64,000 nucleotides of DNA from CAYWCV01 sp964629885 (lineage in GTDB: Bacteria; Bacteroidota; Rhodothermia; Balneolales; CAYWCV01), in the NCBI GenBank assembly GCA_964629885.1, contig CAZVRJ010000011.1, positions 1 to 64,000 on the forward strand. The letters run 5' to 3'. Made by a program: the position numbers and the translations under genes. Shown here piece by piece: positions 25,750 through 34,704 of the stretch. Within the stretch, counting starts at the first letter, position 1; every line of letters begins with the position of its first letter. The notes under the pieces are model-generated. The model was not told the DNA's origin. It saw only the letters and a list, made by a program, of their open reading frames with translations, and did no database searches.

Positions 25750-27480
25750 ATGGTCGGGAGGACCATCGAATCATTGATACCCAATGAATTCAGACCCAAG
25801 CTCTTAACCCTGATTCAACAGGGGTTGACCCAGGAGCAGGTTGTCAAAGACGTTCTTGCCGGCACCATTGTTGGTATTGTGGCATTGCCGCTTGCCATTG
25901 CCTTTGCCATCGCATCGGGGGTGTCGCCCGAGAAGGGCTTGATCACTGCGATTGTTGCAGGTATACTCATATCCGTCCTAGGTGGGAGCCGGGTTCAAAT
26001 TGGTGGACCAACGGGTGCCTTCATCGTCATCGTTTACGCCATTGTTCAAGAGCACGGTATTAACGGGCTCACTGTGGCAACTCTCATGGCTGGCATTTTG
26101 ATGATAGGCATGGGATTTCTGCGTCTTGGCAATTTATTGAAGTTCATCCCTTACCCGCTAATTATCGGATTTACGAGTGGCATCGCCCTCATCATTTTCA
26201 GTTCGCAGATGAACGATTTCTTGGGATTGTCGATCAAAGACCTGCCGGCCGATTTTACTGAAAAGTGGGTAGTGATCGTTGAACACATCTCAAACGTAAA
26301 CCCGATCGCAGTGGTCATTGCAGCTGGTACGATGCTTTTAGTGTTCCAGTTCCACAGGATTTCGAAGATCATCCCTGGTTCGATTATTGCCATAGTCGCA
26401 ACGACGGTTATCGTGCAATACTTCAATCTGCCAGTCGATACCATCGAGAGTAATTACGGTGATATTCCCAGTTCCTTACCGATGCCTGAATTGCCGACGA
26501 TAAGTTTTGGCATGATACAGGCACTCATTCAGCCGGCCTTTGCCATCGCTATTTTAGGCAGTATCGAGTCGTTGTTGTCGGCCGTGGTGGCTGACGGCAT
26601 GATCGGTGGCCGCCACAGGTCCAACATGGAGCTGGTCGCTCAGGGTACTGCAAACATCTTTTCATCGCTGTTCGGTGGAATCCCCGCAACGGGTGCCATT
26701 GCACGAACGGCAACCAACGTGAAGAACGGTGGCAGGACCCCTATTGCCGGCATCACTCATGCCTTGGTCCTCTTGGGCATCATGATCCTTGTAGCTCCCT
26801 ATGCTAAGCTGATACCTATGGCCTGCCTTGCGGGAATACTGATTGTGGTTGCTTGGCACATGGGTGAATGGCCCCACTTCTTCGCAATGTTCAAAAGCAA
26901 CCGAAACGATGTCATCATTATGGTGACGACATTTGTGTTGACGGTTATGTTCGACCTCATTATAGCCATCGAGGTCGGTATCGTGCTTGCGGCATTTATG
27001 TTCATGAACAGAATGAGCGACGCTTTGGCAATGCAGACAGCTGGGTCGGTAAGTGTGGACCCGTCGCCTTCGTCCGAAGCCATGTTCGAGGAAGAATTGA
27101 GTGGAATACCCGATGGCGTGCTTCTTTACGAAATAAACGGCCCTTTATTCTTCGGGGCATCCCAGAAATTCCAAGAGACTCTGCTCGACTTGCACCAATT
27201 ACCGAAGATTTTGATACTTCGAATGCGATATGTGCCCTTTATCGACGCTACCGGCATTCAGCGACTCAAGGTTATTACACAGCAACTGAATGCAAAAGGT
27301 ACGGCGATCGTGCTTTCTGGTGTGTTGCCCGAGGTCAAACGAGAGCTTTTTCAGTCTGGGTTCTACGAAATCATCGACAAACATAATGTTCTCGACAACA
27401 TCGCCCTTGCCCTCGATAGGTCACGTCAGTTGTTGGCCGAGATGGCCAAATCGGGTGGAGCTACATTTAAAGGCAGTTGA
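25750..27480 (+). CDS. SulP/SLC26-family anion transporter with STAS domain
   Basis: The 576-residue protein has 10-14 predicted membrane helices in residues 30-440, the SulP motifs GLPLAIAFAIASG-like (VALPLAIAFAIASGVSPEKG) and GGPTGAFIVIVY, and a C-terminal STAS domain at about 455-560 (LLYEINGPLFFGASQKF). SulP proteins move sulfate, bicarbonate or other anions into the cell; the substrate is unknown here. Its last 55 bp overlap the end of the histidine kinase gene on the other strand. The facing operon encodes a second anion transporter. Confidence 0.92.
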   Translation: MVGRTIESLIPNEFRPKLLTLIQQGLTQEQVVKDVLAGTIVGIVALPLAIAFAIASGVSPEKGLITAIVAGILISVLGGSRVQIGGPTGAFIVIVYAIVQEHGINGLTVATLMAGILMIGMGFLRLGNLLKFIPYPLIIGFTSGIALIIFSSQMNDFLGLSIKDLPADFTEKWVVIVEHISNVNPIAVVIAAGTMLLVFQFHRISKIIPGSIIAIVATTVIVQYFNLPVDTIESNYGDIPSSLPMPELPTISFGMIQALIQPAFAIAILGSIESLLSAVVADGMIGGRHRSNMELVAQGTANIFSSLFGGIPATGAIARTATNVKNGGRTPIAGITHALVLLGIMILVAPYAKLIPMACLAGILIVVAWHMGEWPHFFAMFKSNRNDVIIMVTTFVLTVMFDLIIAIEVGIVLAAFMFMNRMSDALAMQTAGSVSVDPSPSSEAMFEEELSGIPDGVLLYEINGPLFFGASQKFQETLLDLHQLPKILILRMRYVPFIDATGIQRLKVITQQLNAKGTAIVLSGVLPEVKRELFQSGFYEIIDKHNVLDNIALALDRSRQLLAEMAKSGGATFKGS

Positions 27481-28925
27481 ACAACGAACGTTGCTCCTAT
27501 ATGATTGGGGTCTGTTACGGTGATAGTTCCGTTGTGTTTACTAATGATATCTGTTGATATGGCCAACCCTAACCCCAGACCAAATTGGGTACCCGTGCTT
27601 TTGGTAGTGAAACTGGCTTGAAAGATGCGGGATTTGAGATCATCGGGAACACCAGGTCCGAAATCCTCGAATTCGACGACGACATGTGTCGGCGATGAGT
27701 GTGTGCGGATAATCATTTTCCCACCACCCGACATGGCATCTACTGCATTCACAATGATGTTTGTCCAAACTTGGTTGAGCTCGGCCGGATTGCAGAAAGT
27801 TTGTGGGACATCGTGTAATTCAAGCTCCAAATCGACACTTTCGAGCCGTGCTCCAAGCAATACCAATGTGTCGCGTATCCCTTCGCGAACATCCACAAGT
27901 TCCCAACCGCCCTTATCCTGCCGACTATAACTCTTCAAACTTTTGACCATCTTCGCAATTCGGTCGGAGGCCGACCTGATGTTGCGAATGTAAGAACCGG
28001 TCTCAAACCAAGCCAAATCGTTCTGAAGGGCTTTCTCTAGGTTCACGGCATCATCTTGATATTTATCCAAGTGGACACTGACCGACTCCATGGCTTCTGG
28101 TTGCAGCCTGCTCAACGTGCGCAGAGTGGTGCGCGGTAAACTCGGGTATCGCTCTTCAAGAGTAGCGACGGCCGCTCGTTCATCCGATGTATTTTTCGGG
28201 GTTCGATTAAGTCCCATCTCAAATAGCTTTTTTGCTCTGTCGGGGTCCAACGTTGTAGCAAGATTCGGTAGGGTGCCACCTAATTGCTCGGCAGCACGTA
28301 AGAGCGCGGCTGCCGGATTGTTGATTTCGTGCGCAACACCCGCTACTAACTCTCCTAAAAGTGCCATCTTTTCTTGCGAAACGAGTCTGTTCTGAGCTAA
28401 TTCCAGCTGTTGAAGGGCATCCTGCAGGTGGTTGCGTTCCAATTCAAGCTCATTGTTGAGCTGCTCCATTTGTAGGTGGAGAGAAATGATGTGATCGTAA
28501 CGATCCAGCATATTGCCTAGCATCAAATTGTGCGACATGCGCGACATATCGGCGCTGTGGGTGCTGAAGCTGTCGAATTCTGAACGTGTCATGCGCACGA
28601 GTCTACAGTCGGATGCCGGCGTCGCCGATGTAAGAGCTTTTCGGCGTGTAACAAACGATACCAATCCCACCAACGAACCCGGTTGCAACTCAGCAACACG
28701 AAGGGGTTCGCCCGACTCGGTCTTTTTTGTGAGAATCACCAAGCCATCCAAAAGAATGTGAACTAGGTCGTTGAGTTGACCCTCATTGACAATCGTCTCG
28801 CCAGACTTAAATGAGACCACGTTCGGCGTGAATCCGTTCTTCTCCATGTAAGCCGTTACAAGGCTTGCAACCCTGGCAGGATCTCTCAGCCACTGCCGGA
28901 TAAAAGCCAGGCTTACATCAGCCAT
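27426..28925 (-). CDS. Sensor histidine kinase with N-terminal cyclic-nucleotide-binding domain
   Basis: The 499-residue soluble kinase has a cNMP-binding-like domain at about residues 35-125 (FKSGETIVNEGQLNDLVHIL). A coiled coil spans about 140-185. The histidine box is GVAHEINNP with His199, and the ATPase domain has an N box (NIIVNAVDAM), DFGPGVPD and GLGLGLAIS. No membrane helix is seen. It lies 10 bp after the response regulator, its likely partner, and downstream of a DASS transporter in one operon. The CNB domain lacks features that would let me say which nucleotide, if any, binds. Its 3' end overlaps sulP convergently by 55 bp. Confidence 0.92.
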   Translation of the reverse strand: MADVSLAFIRQWLRDPARVASLVTAYMEKNGFTPNVVSFKSGETIVNEGQLNDLVHILLDGLVILTKKTESGEPLRVAELQPGSLVGLVSFVTRRKALTSATPASDCRLVRMTRSEFDSFSTHSADMSRMSHNLMLGNMLDRYDHIISLHLQMEQLNNELELERNHLQDALQQLELAQNRLVSQEKMALLGELVAGVAHEINNPAAALLRAAEQLGGTLPNLATTLDPDRAKKLFEMGLNRTPKNTSDERAAVATLEERYPSLPRTTLRTLSRLQPEAMESVSVHLDKYQDDAVNLEKALQNDLAWFETGSYIRNIRSASDRIAKMVKSLKSYSRQDKGGWELVDVREGIRDTLVLLGARLESVDLELELHDVPQTFCNPAELNQVWTNIIVNAVDAMSGGGKMIIRTHSSPTHVVVEFEDFGPGVPDDLKSRIFQASFTTKSTGTQFGLGLGLAISTDIISKHNGTITVTDPNHIGATFVVQLPLNVAPPDLAISANN

Positions 28926-28935
28926 GATGTGCGGA

Positions 28936-29433
28936 TTAGGAGTCGGTGAGGCGGCGACCAGATCGCATTGCCTCAGAGAGTTCGTCGGCGTTCAGAACGC
29001 TCATAAAATCGAGCAAGTTCTTCTCGGTTTCGATCACATATTCAGTCAACTCACGGCGACACACGCTAAGGAGCTGCTCTTTGGTCCAAGGCTTCGAAAT
29101 GTAGTAGTCGATGTCTGCCTCGTTGATGGCGCGGATGGTGTCTTGGTGACCAGCCTGGCCTGTAATCAGCACTTTCTTCGTATGTGCCGTCTCTGGATTT
29201 AATGCCAGCTCGATAAGCAGTTCAACGCCCTGGATCCCCGGCAGCACATGATCGCAAAGAATCAGGCCAACTTCGTTCCCCTCCTCATAAATGGTGCCGA
29301 TCAACTCAAGCGCCTCTTCGGCCGATGACGTGGCTTCGATCGGAAACTTTGGCTCAAGTACCTCGACGTCTTTCACGATGGCATCACGAACTTCATTTTC
29401 GTCTTCGATGCAGACGATGTAAATCTTTGACAT
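28936..29433 (-). CDS. Stand-alone response regulator (CheY-like receiver)
   Basis: The 165-residue protein is a receiver domain with acidic Glu10 and Asp11, phospho-acceptor Asp61 (CDHVLPG), Thr91 and Lys114 (SKPWT). The 45-residue helical tail shows no DNA-binding motif. The start at 29433 (MSKIYIVCIEDENEV) is chosen because an upstream TTG would overlap the transporter stop. Placement directly before the CNB histidine kinase makes them a likely two-component pair. Output is probably by protein interaction. Confidence 0.9.
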   Translation of the reverse strand: MSKIYIVCIEDENEVRDAIVKDVEVLEPKFPIEATSSAEEALELIGTIYEEGNEVGLILCDHVLPGIQGVELLIELALNPETAHTKKVLITGQAGHQDTIRAINEADIDYYISKPWTKEQLLSVCRRELTEYVIETEKNLLDFMSVLNADELSEAMRSGRRLTDS

Positions 29434-29444
29434 GGGAAAGTTGG

Positions 29445-30890
29445 TCAAGTATTAAATAGTGGCCAGTAAAATACGGCGAATAATAAAATAAATAACAGAC
29501 CGATTACTGCTATGAACCCTCCGACTTTGGCCAAATCTTTCGTTTTCACCAATCCGGTCGATATGGCGATGGCGTTAGGCGGCGTTGAGATCGGCAACAT
29601 CATGCTCAGGCTAGTCGATACGGCGATTGTAACACCGGCAACTAACAGTCCAACTTCCGTATCCAAACTCACGGATAGACTCACGGCTAAAGGAATCAGC
29701 AAGGTGGCGGTAACCGTGTGCGAGAGTACGTTCGATAGCGATATCGAAACAATCGCAAACACAGCTATCAGCATTATCGGGCTGAATTGTCCCCAATCTA
29801 CTGAGCGCAGAATCCAGTCAGACAGTCCCGTCTGATTCAGGGAAATTCCAAGTGCAAGTCCACCAGCCACCAGCCACAGCACCTCCCATGGCAATTTTCG
29901 GATGTCGTCTTTACTGAGGATGCTCGTCATGGTAAGCAACGCAATGGGTATTACGGAGATTAAACCAGTAGGTATGCCATGCAAAGCCTCGCTCATCCAC
30001 AAAAGTATCGTGCCGCCAAAGATGACGGTAAGCAACCTCGATTTGAAGGTCGGCCGACCTGCAGCCTTGATGTCGAGCTCGATGGTTGCCGTTTTAATCG
30101 GATAAATACGCATGAGCAACCACCAACTCGTGAACAGCATGATGATTGCCAATGGCAAAACCATCGCCACCCAAGCTGTGAATGTGATTGGGAAACCGTT
30201 CTCCGTGAGTGATGCAAGCACAACAGCATTGGGGGGCGTTCCTATGGGGGTTGCGATGCCCCCCACGTTTGCAGCAATAGGGATGCATAGCGCGAGAGCG
30301 ATCCGAAAAGGGTCTTCTTGGCTGAGCTTGGCCACAATAGGAATTATCACTGTCATCATCATGGCAGTTGTAGCCGTATTACTCATGAATGCAGACATCA
30401 CGCCCGTTACAAGCATCAATCCAAGCAAAATGGATGATGGCTTCGATCCGAACGGGTGCAACAACCTGCGCGTAAGAGTTCTGTCCAAATTATACTTCAC
30501 GGCTCCCTCGGCCAGCATGAACCCCGCCAAAAAAAGTATGATGATGGGATTGGCCAAGACGCCTAAAAAATAATGATACCCCGGGGCGTCGTACGCCGAT
30601 TCACTCAAAGAGTAGCTAGATCCTAATATTCCCTCGGCGCTAAGAAGCAGCACCTGCATCAGTATCACGAAAAGAGAAGTGGCATAGATGGGGATGGCCT
30701 CGAAAATCCAAAGCGCAACTGCTGCCAGGAAAATTGACAGTGTGATGTGGCCAGCTTGGCTCAATCCAGGCAGATCCAAGAAAAAGGGCACCACGAAAGC
30801 AACCAGCGCAATAGCGCCGCCAACATGTCGATGATCGAATTTCAGCATGGCCCTATACGGCATTGAGAACTTGGATGACTTTCGGTTCAT
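29445..30890 (-). CDS. DASS/SLC13-family sodium:anion symporter
   Basis: The 481-residue transporter has 11-13 hydrophobic helices and both SNT-type signature motifs: MSNTATTAMMMTVIIPIV with TPIGTPPNAVV in the first half, and SHTVTATLLIPLA with STPPNAIAIS in the second. The family takes up di- and tricarboxylates or sulfate with sodium. Which of these applies cannot be told. It is the first gene of an operon with a response regulator and histidine kinase, so the pair may sense the transported compound or use the transporter as a sensor. Confidence 0.92.
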   Translation of the reverse strand: MNRKSSKFSMPYRAMLKFDHRHVGGAIALVAFVVPFFLDLPGLSQAGHITLSIFLAAVALWIFEAIPIYATSLFVILMQVLLLSAEGILGSSYSLSESAYDAPGYHYFLGVLANPIIILFLAGFMLAEGAVKYNLDRTLTRRLLHPFGSKPSSILLGLMLVTGVMSAFMSNTATTAMMMTVIIPIVAKLSQEDPFRIALALCIPIAANVGGIATPIGTPPNAVVLASLTENGFPITFTAWVAMVLPLAIIMLFTSWWLLMRIYPIKTATIELDIKAAGRPTFKSRLLTVIFGGTILLWMSEALHGIPTGLISVIPIALLTMTSILSKDDIRKLPWEVLWLVAGGLALGISLNQTGLSDWILRSVDWGQFSPIMLIAVFAIVSISLSNVLSHTVTATLLIPLAVSLSVSLDTEVGLLVAGVTIAVSTSLSMMLPISTPPNAIAISTGLVKTKDLAKVGGFIAVIGLLFILLFAVFYWPLFNT

Positions 30891-30972
30891 GGAGACAAAT
30901 ATACGGCAACATTCTTACCCATGATGATGATCCATATAATTGCTATTTTGAATGCAAACTTTTCAATTTTTT

Positions 30973-32169
30973 ATGTCAATTAATCAACTCGTAGTCGCAT
31001 TCGGAGGGGTTTCTCCCGAACATGAGGTTTCCGTCCTAACTGCACACCAGGCGATTGCCGCCTTGCGCGAATCCGGCAAGTCGGTAACGCCACTCTACAT
31101 ATCTAAAAGTGGCCGTTGGTATACCGGAGATGTTCTTGCAGATCTAAAGCGATTCGAGGATATTACAGCCCTTGAGCGAGCCGCCACACCGTGCACGATA
31201 TCGAAGAACGCCGATGGCATGCCCATTCTCTTGCAAACTGGTGCCACGAAGTTTTTCTCGAAACCCCAGGAGTGGCCGATTTATGTGATGGTGCTGGCAT
31301 TTCATGGTGGCGATGGAGAAAACGGTGCGTTTCAAGGGTTGTGCGATGTCTTCAATATCCCCTACACGGGTCCAGGAGTACTAGGATCGGCACTAGGTAT
31401 GGATAAGGTCGCTGCGAAGCGTCTAGCGCGTCAGGCGGGCTTGCCCGTGGTCGATTGGGTCGACTTCGCTGAGCAAAGATGGGTTCGTGAGAAGGACCAA
31501 ATCATCAATGAAGTTTCCGAAATGGGATTCCCGCTTTTTGTAAAACCCGTGCACCTTGGAAGCAGCATTGGAATTACGATGGTAGATGGCGTCGAAAACC
31601 TGGAAGCTGCCGTCGAGAAGGCATTGCGATACGACTCAAATGTTTTGGTTGAAAAAGCTGTGCGACCTCTGCTAGAAATCAACTGCTCCGTAATGGGTAA
31701 TGCGGATGTGGCACAAGCCAGTGTTTGCGAACAACCGCAGGGTAAAGGCGAGTCGCTTACGTTTCACGACAAGTACCTTTCCGACTCATCGTCATCGAAG
31801 GGCATGGCTTCTGCTTCAAGAATCATCCCTGCTCCCATATCAGACGATCTCACAGGTAGGATCCAATCCATGGCTGTAAGGGTTTTCCAGACACTCAATG
31901 CAATTGGTCTGGCGCGATTAGATTTTTTGGTAAATCCCGACACAGAGGATATCTATTTTAACGAGATCAACACCATACCGGGGTCGTTTTCCTTCTATTT
32001 GTGGCAACACAGCGGCATAGGTTTCGACAAACTGATTTTGAGATTAGTCGATATTGGTATGGAGGAGCATCGCCGGAAAAGCGGTCGAATTCGCAGCTAC
32101 GAAACAAACCTACTGAGCATGAAAGCCGTCAAAGGTCTGAAGGGTCTAAAATCGGGTACATCTAAATAA
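30973..32169 (+). CDS. ddl: D-alanine--D-alanine ligase (long form)
   Basis: The 398-residue ATP-grasp ligase has FGGVSPEHEVSVLTA at the N-terminus, HGGDGENGAFQG and the central FVKPVHLGSSIGI. The omega-loop region is FHDKYLSDSSSSKGMAS and the metal-binding part is FNEINTIPG. It joins two D-Ala for peptidoglycan. It is longer than DdlB (306 residues), mainly through an insert near residues 50-90 and a basic C-terminal tail of about 35 residues. The omega loop is Ser-rich, unlike E. coli DdlB, so substrate range could differ. The first in-frame ATG is at 30952; 30973 gives the family N-terminus, and neither has an obvious ribosome-binding site. Confidence 0.92.
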   Translation: MSINQLVVAFGGVSPEHEVSVLTAHQAIAALRESGKSVTPLYISKSGRWYTGDVLADLKRFEDITALERAATPCTISKNADGMPILLQTGATKFFSKPQEWPIYVMVLAFHGGDGENGAFQGLCDVFNIPYTGPGVLGSALGMDKVAAKRLARQAGLPVVDWVDFAEQRWVREKDQIINEVSEMGFPLFVKPVHLGSSIGITMVDGVENLEAAVEKALRYDSNVLVEKAVRPLLEINCSVMGNADVAQASVCEQPQGKGESLTFHDKYLSDSSSSKGMASASRIIPAPISDDLTGRIQSMAVRVFQTLNAIGLARLDFLVNPDTEDIYFNEINTIPGSFSFYLWQHSGIGFDKLILRLVDIGMEEHRRKSGRIRSYETNLLSMKAVKGLKGLKSGTSK

Positions 32170-32273
32170 TGGTGGGAACGCACAACATCTCGGAATCAAT
32201 TAGATATGAATACCTAATTTATAAATTGGTCGTTATCCTCAGATAATTTCGAGGTCACTATCTGCATCACCCT

Positions 32274-33794
32274 ATGAAACAAAAGCTGCAAATTATACTA
32301 GGTTTTTTCTCAATTTCAGTACTAGTTGCCGCCTGTGCGAGTACTGGACCCCTTACAGTAGTAGACGCCCCTGCAACTACTATTACCTCGAACAACCAGG
32401 AATCTGTTCGTGCAAGGGCCGAGATGAAGCTGCTCAAATACGGCGAACTCGACCAAATTAAAACACTTGACCCCCTTTATGCATTGAATCCAGCCGCGCA
32501 GCGTATTGTGCAGCTCGTTCATGAGGGGCTCACAGGGTTGGATGTTAATGGAGATGTGAAACCGCGACTAGCAGCGTCCTGGGATGTCACATCCGACTCA
32601 TTGACATGGTTATTCACGTTGAGGGATGACATTTTCTTCCATGATGCCACGGTGTTTACCAGCGGGATCGGACGTAAAGTTATTGCTCAAGATGTTTATA
32701 ATGCATTTCGAAGAATGGCTAGCAATACGGTCCCACCCGATGCGGCACGACTTTTCACAGGCAGCATCATCGGGTTCGATGCTTTTTTTAGGGAGCAGAA
32801 CGAAATTTATTTCGAGCAGGATAGGGTAATTCGTGACATTCAAGGAATCAGGGTTATCGACGAACGTACTATCCAGTTTAATCTCAATCACCCAGATCCG
32901 AAGTTCCTTCAGAAATTAGCATCGCCGTTGGCTGTGGTTTATCCTGTTGAGGCGTTTGCCAATAAACGTTCGGCCGAAGAGGGAGATCCTGTCGGTACTG
33001 GACCATTCCGTTTTGAGCGTGCATATGGCGATACGTTGTTTGTATTGACCCGAAACACGCGGTATTGGGGTGGAGCAGACAAGATCAGCATCGACCAGAT
33101 CGAAGTAGTGAATCAACGTGCTGAGTCGGAGCTTTTTAAGCGTTTCGCGAGGGAGGAAATCGACTTTATTGCCGAGCTCGGGCCAGAGATGATTCGAACG
33201 CTAATCAACGACCAAGGCAATCTAGAAGAATCATATACTGCAAGTTATGAGTTGTACCGTGGGCACCCACAGCGTTACGATTTGAATTTCAATCCACAAA
33301 ACGCATACTTGTTTAACATAAACGACGCTTTGTCTGTCATTAAAGAATTTAACGTTGAGGAGTATGTTCGTTTGATGGGTACCAATGTAGTACGTGTGGT
33401 TAACCCACTCATGCACACACCCGATGGTTTCACATCTATGAGGGTGGCACGCTTCGATACTGTTCGAAATGTGGTGAATGTGAGCTACAACGGGAATCAG
33501 ATTGCTGGTGATTTTCTGCTTAATGTGGTTCAATCTGCGCGAAACATAACTCCTATGCGTATCTATCGCACACCCCTCGTTACCCAAGAGATTTTGTTTT
33601 TTATGTCGCAACCCGGCTTGTATACATCTAACGGATTTATCGACGACAACGATGTAATGGCGGCTAACAGAGTGTTGCGTTTCGACATCAATCGTTTTGC
33701 GATTACAAACAAAAAAGTTCGTGGCATCCAAATGAACGAATTCTCTTGGTGGCTCGACTTTAGGAACGTGGTTATTCAAGACGATCCCTCTTGA
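32274..33794 (+). CDS. Oligopeptide-type ABC solute-binding lipoprotein (SBP family 5), orphan
   Basis: The 506-residue lipoprotein has a signal LVAACAS (Cys21) and an SBP_bac_5 fold. Its motifs include LDPLYALNPAAQRIVQLVHEG, LTWLFTLRDDIFFHD, DVYNAFRRM and GTGPFRFE. These proteins deliver peptides or nickel-like ligands to Opp/Dpp ABC importers. No permease or ATPase gene is nearby. The second half is shorter and less typical than in OppA. The stop is one base before the nadK start, so translation is likely coupled. Confidence 0.88.
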   Translation: MKQKLQIILGFFSISVLVAACASTGPLTVVDAPATTITSNNQESVRARAEMKLLKYGELDQIKTLDPLYALNPAAQRIVQLVHEGLTGLDVNGDVKPRLAASWDVTSDSLTWLFTLRDDIFFHDATVFTSGIGRKVIAQDVYNAFRRMASNTVPPDAARLFTGSIIGFDAFFREQNEIYFEQDRVIRDIQGIRVIDERTIQFNLNHPDPKFLQKLASPLAVVYPVEAFANKRSAEEGDPVGTGPFRFERAYGDTLFVLTRNTRYWGGADKISIDQIEVVNQRAESELFKRFAREEIDFIAELGPEMIRTLINDQGNLEESYTASYELYRGHPQRYDLNFNPQNAYLFNINDALSVIKEFNVEEYVRLMGTNVVRVVNPLMHTPDGFTSMRVARFDTVRNVVNVSYNGNQIAGDFLLNVVQSARNITPMRIYRTPLVTQEILFFMSQPGLYTSNGFIDDNDVMAANRVLRFDINRFAITNKKVRGIQMNEFSWWLDFRNVVIQDDPS

Positions 33795-33795
33795 C

Positions 33796-34659
33796 ATGCG
33801 TTTTGGAATCATCGCAAACCCTAAGAAGTACGCTGTTCGCGACCCACTGTTGCAAATCCAGCAGTGGTGTGCATCGAAAGGCCACGAGGCTTTGGTATTG
33901 CAAGAGCTTATTGAAAGCGATGGCTCCAACGGATCGTCGAATTATGAATCTGAGCAAGATATCATAGCCGATGCGGATGTGATTATTGGCATTGGTGGCG
34001 ACGGTACCATGCTGCATGCCGCTCGTTTAATTGGAAATTCGAACAAGCCAATTCTCGGTGTTAACTCAGGGCGCCTCGGTTTTTTAGCAACACTTCAGCA
34101 AAACGGGATTACTGAGGCACTTCAAAATATAGCGTCGGGCAATTATGAGCTAGAACAGCGCTCGTTGCTGACTTCGGTCGATTCGTCTGGAAACTGTTAC
34201 CACGCGCTGAACGAGTTTGTGTTTAGCAAAAGAGAAAATCCGGCAATGATTGTCGTTGAAGCTTGGTACGATGGCCAGTTTATCAACCGGTATTGGGCCG
34301 ATGGATTGATCATTGCGACACCGACTGGTTCAACTGCATACAATCTGTCGTCTAATGGCCCCATTGTGTCGCCTATTGCAGATGTTATGATTCTTACACC
34401 CATCTGTCCGCACACACTCACCATACGCCCATTAGTCATTCCAGCTGACAGAGAATTGAAAATTCGGGTTGTTTCCCAGCCCCATGAGGTGTTATTTTCC
34501 TATGATGGTCAGGTCTTTGAAATTGCCGAATATCCTTTTGAGGTACGGATCATTCGATCTGGATTTTCGGTAAACATGATTCAGCTTCCAGGTCATAGCT
34601 ATTTTGACACGCTCCGTACAAAACTGATGTGGGGCAAAGATTATAGAGAGATTACCTGA
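33796..34659 (+). CDS. nadK: NAD kinase
   Basis: The 287-residue enzyme has the catalytic GGDGT at residues 67-71, GVNSGRLGFLA, the NE pair in ALNEFVFSK and the glycine-rich TPTGSTAYNLSSNGP. It phosphorylates NAD to NADP with ATP or polyphosphate in the cytoplasm. It is translationally adjacent to the orphan solute-binding protein. mdh follows 45 bp downstream on the same strand, so NAD(P)-related functions cluster loosely. Confidence 0.95.
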   Translation: MRFGIIANPKKYAVRDPLLQIQQWCASKGHEALVLQELIESDGSNGSSNYESEQDIIADADVIIGIGGDGTMLHAARLIGNSNKPILGVNSGRLGFLATLQQNGITEALQNIASGNYELEQRSLLTSVDSSGNCYHALNEFVFSKRENPAMIVVEAWYDGQFINRYWADGLIIATPTGSTAYNLSSNGPIVSPIADVMILTPICPHTLTIRPLVIPADRELKIRVVSQPHEVLFSYDGQVFEIAEYPFEVRIIRSGFSVNMIQLPGHSYFDTLRTKLMWGKDYREIT

Positions 34660-34704
34660 CAGAAATTATCATCCATTGAGCCGTAACTAAATATCCCGAA
34701 TATC

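Noticed and set aside
33231..33929. 232-codon minus-strand frame
   Set aside because: It is antisense to the solute-binding protein and nadK; composition is Cys/His-rich and unlike neighbouring proteins.
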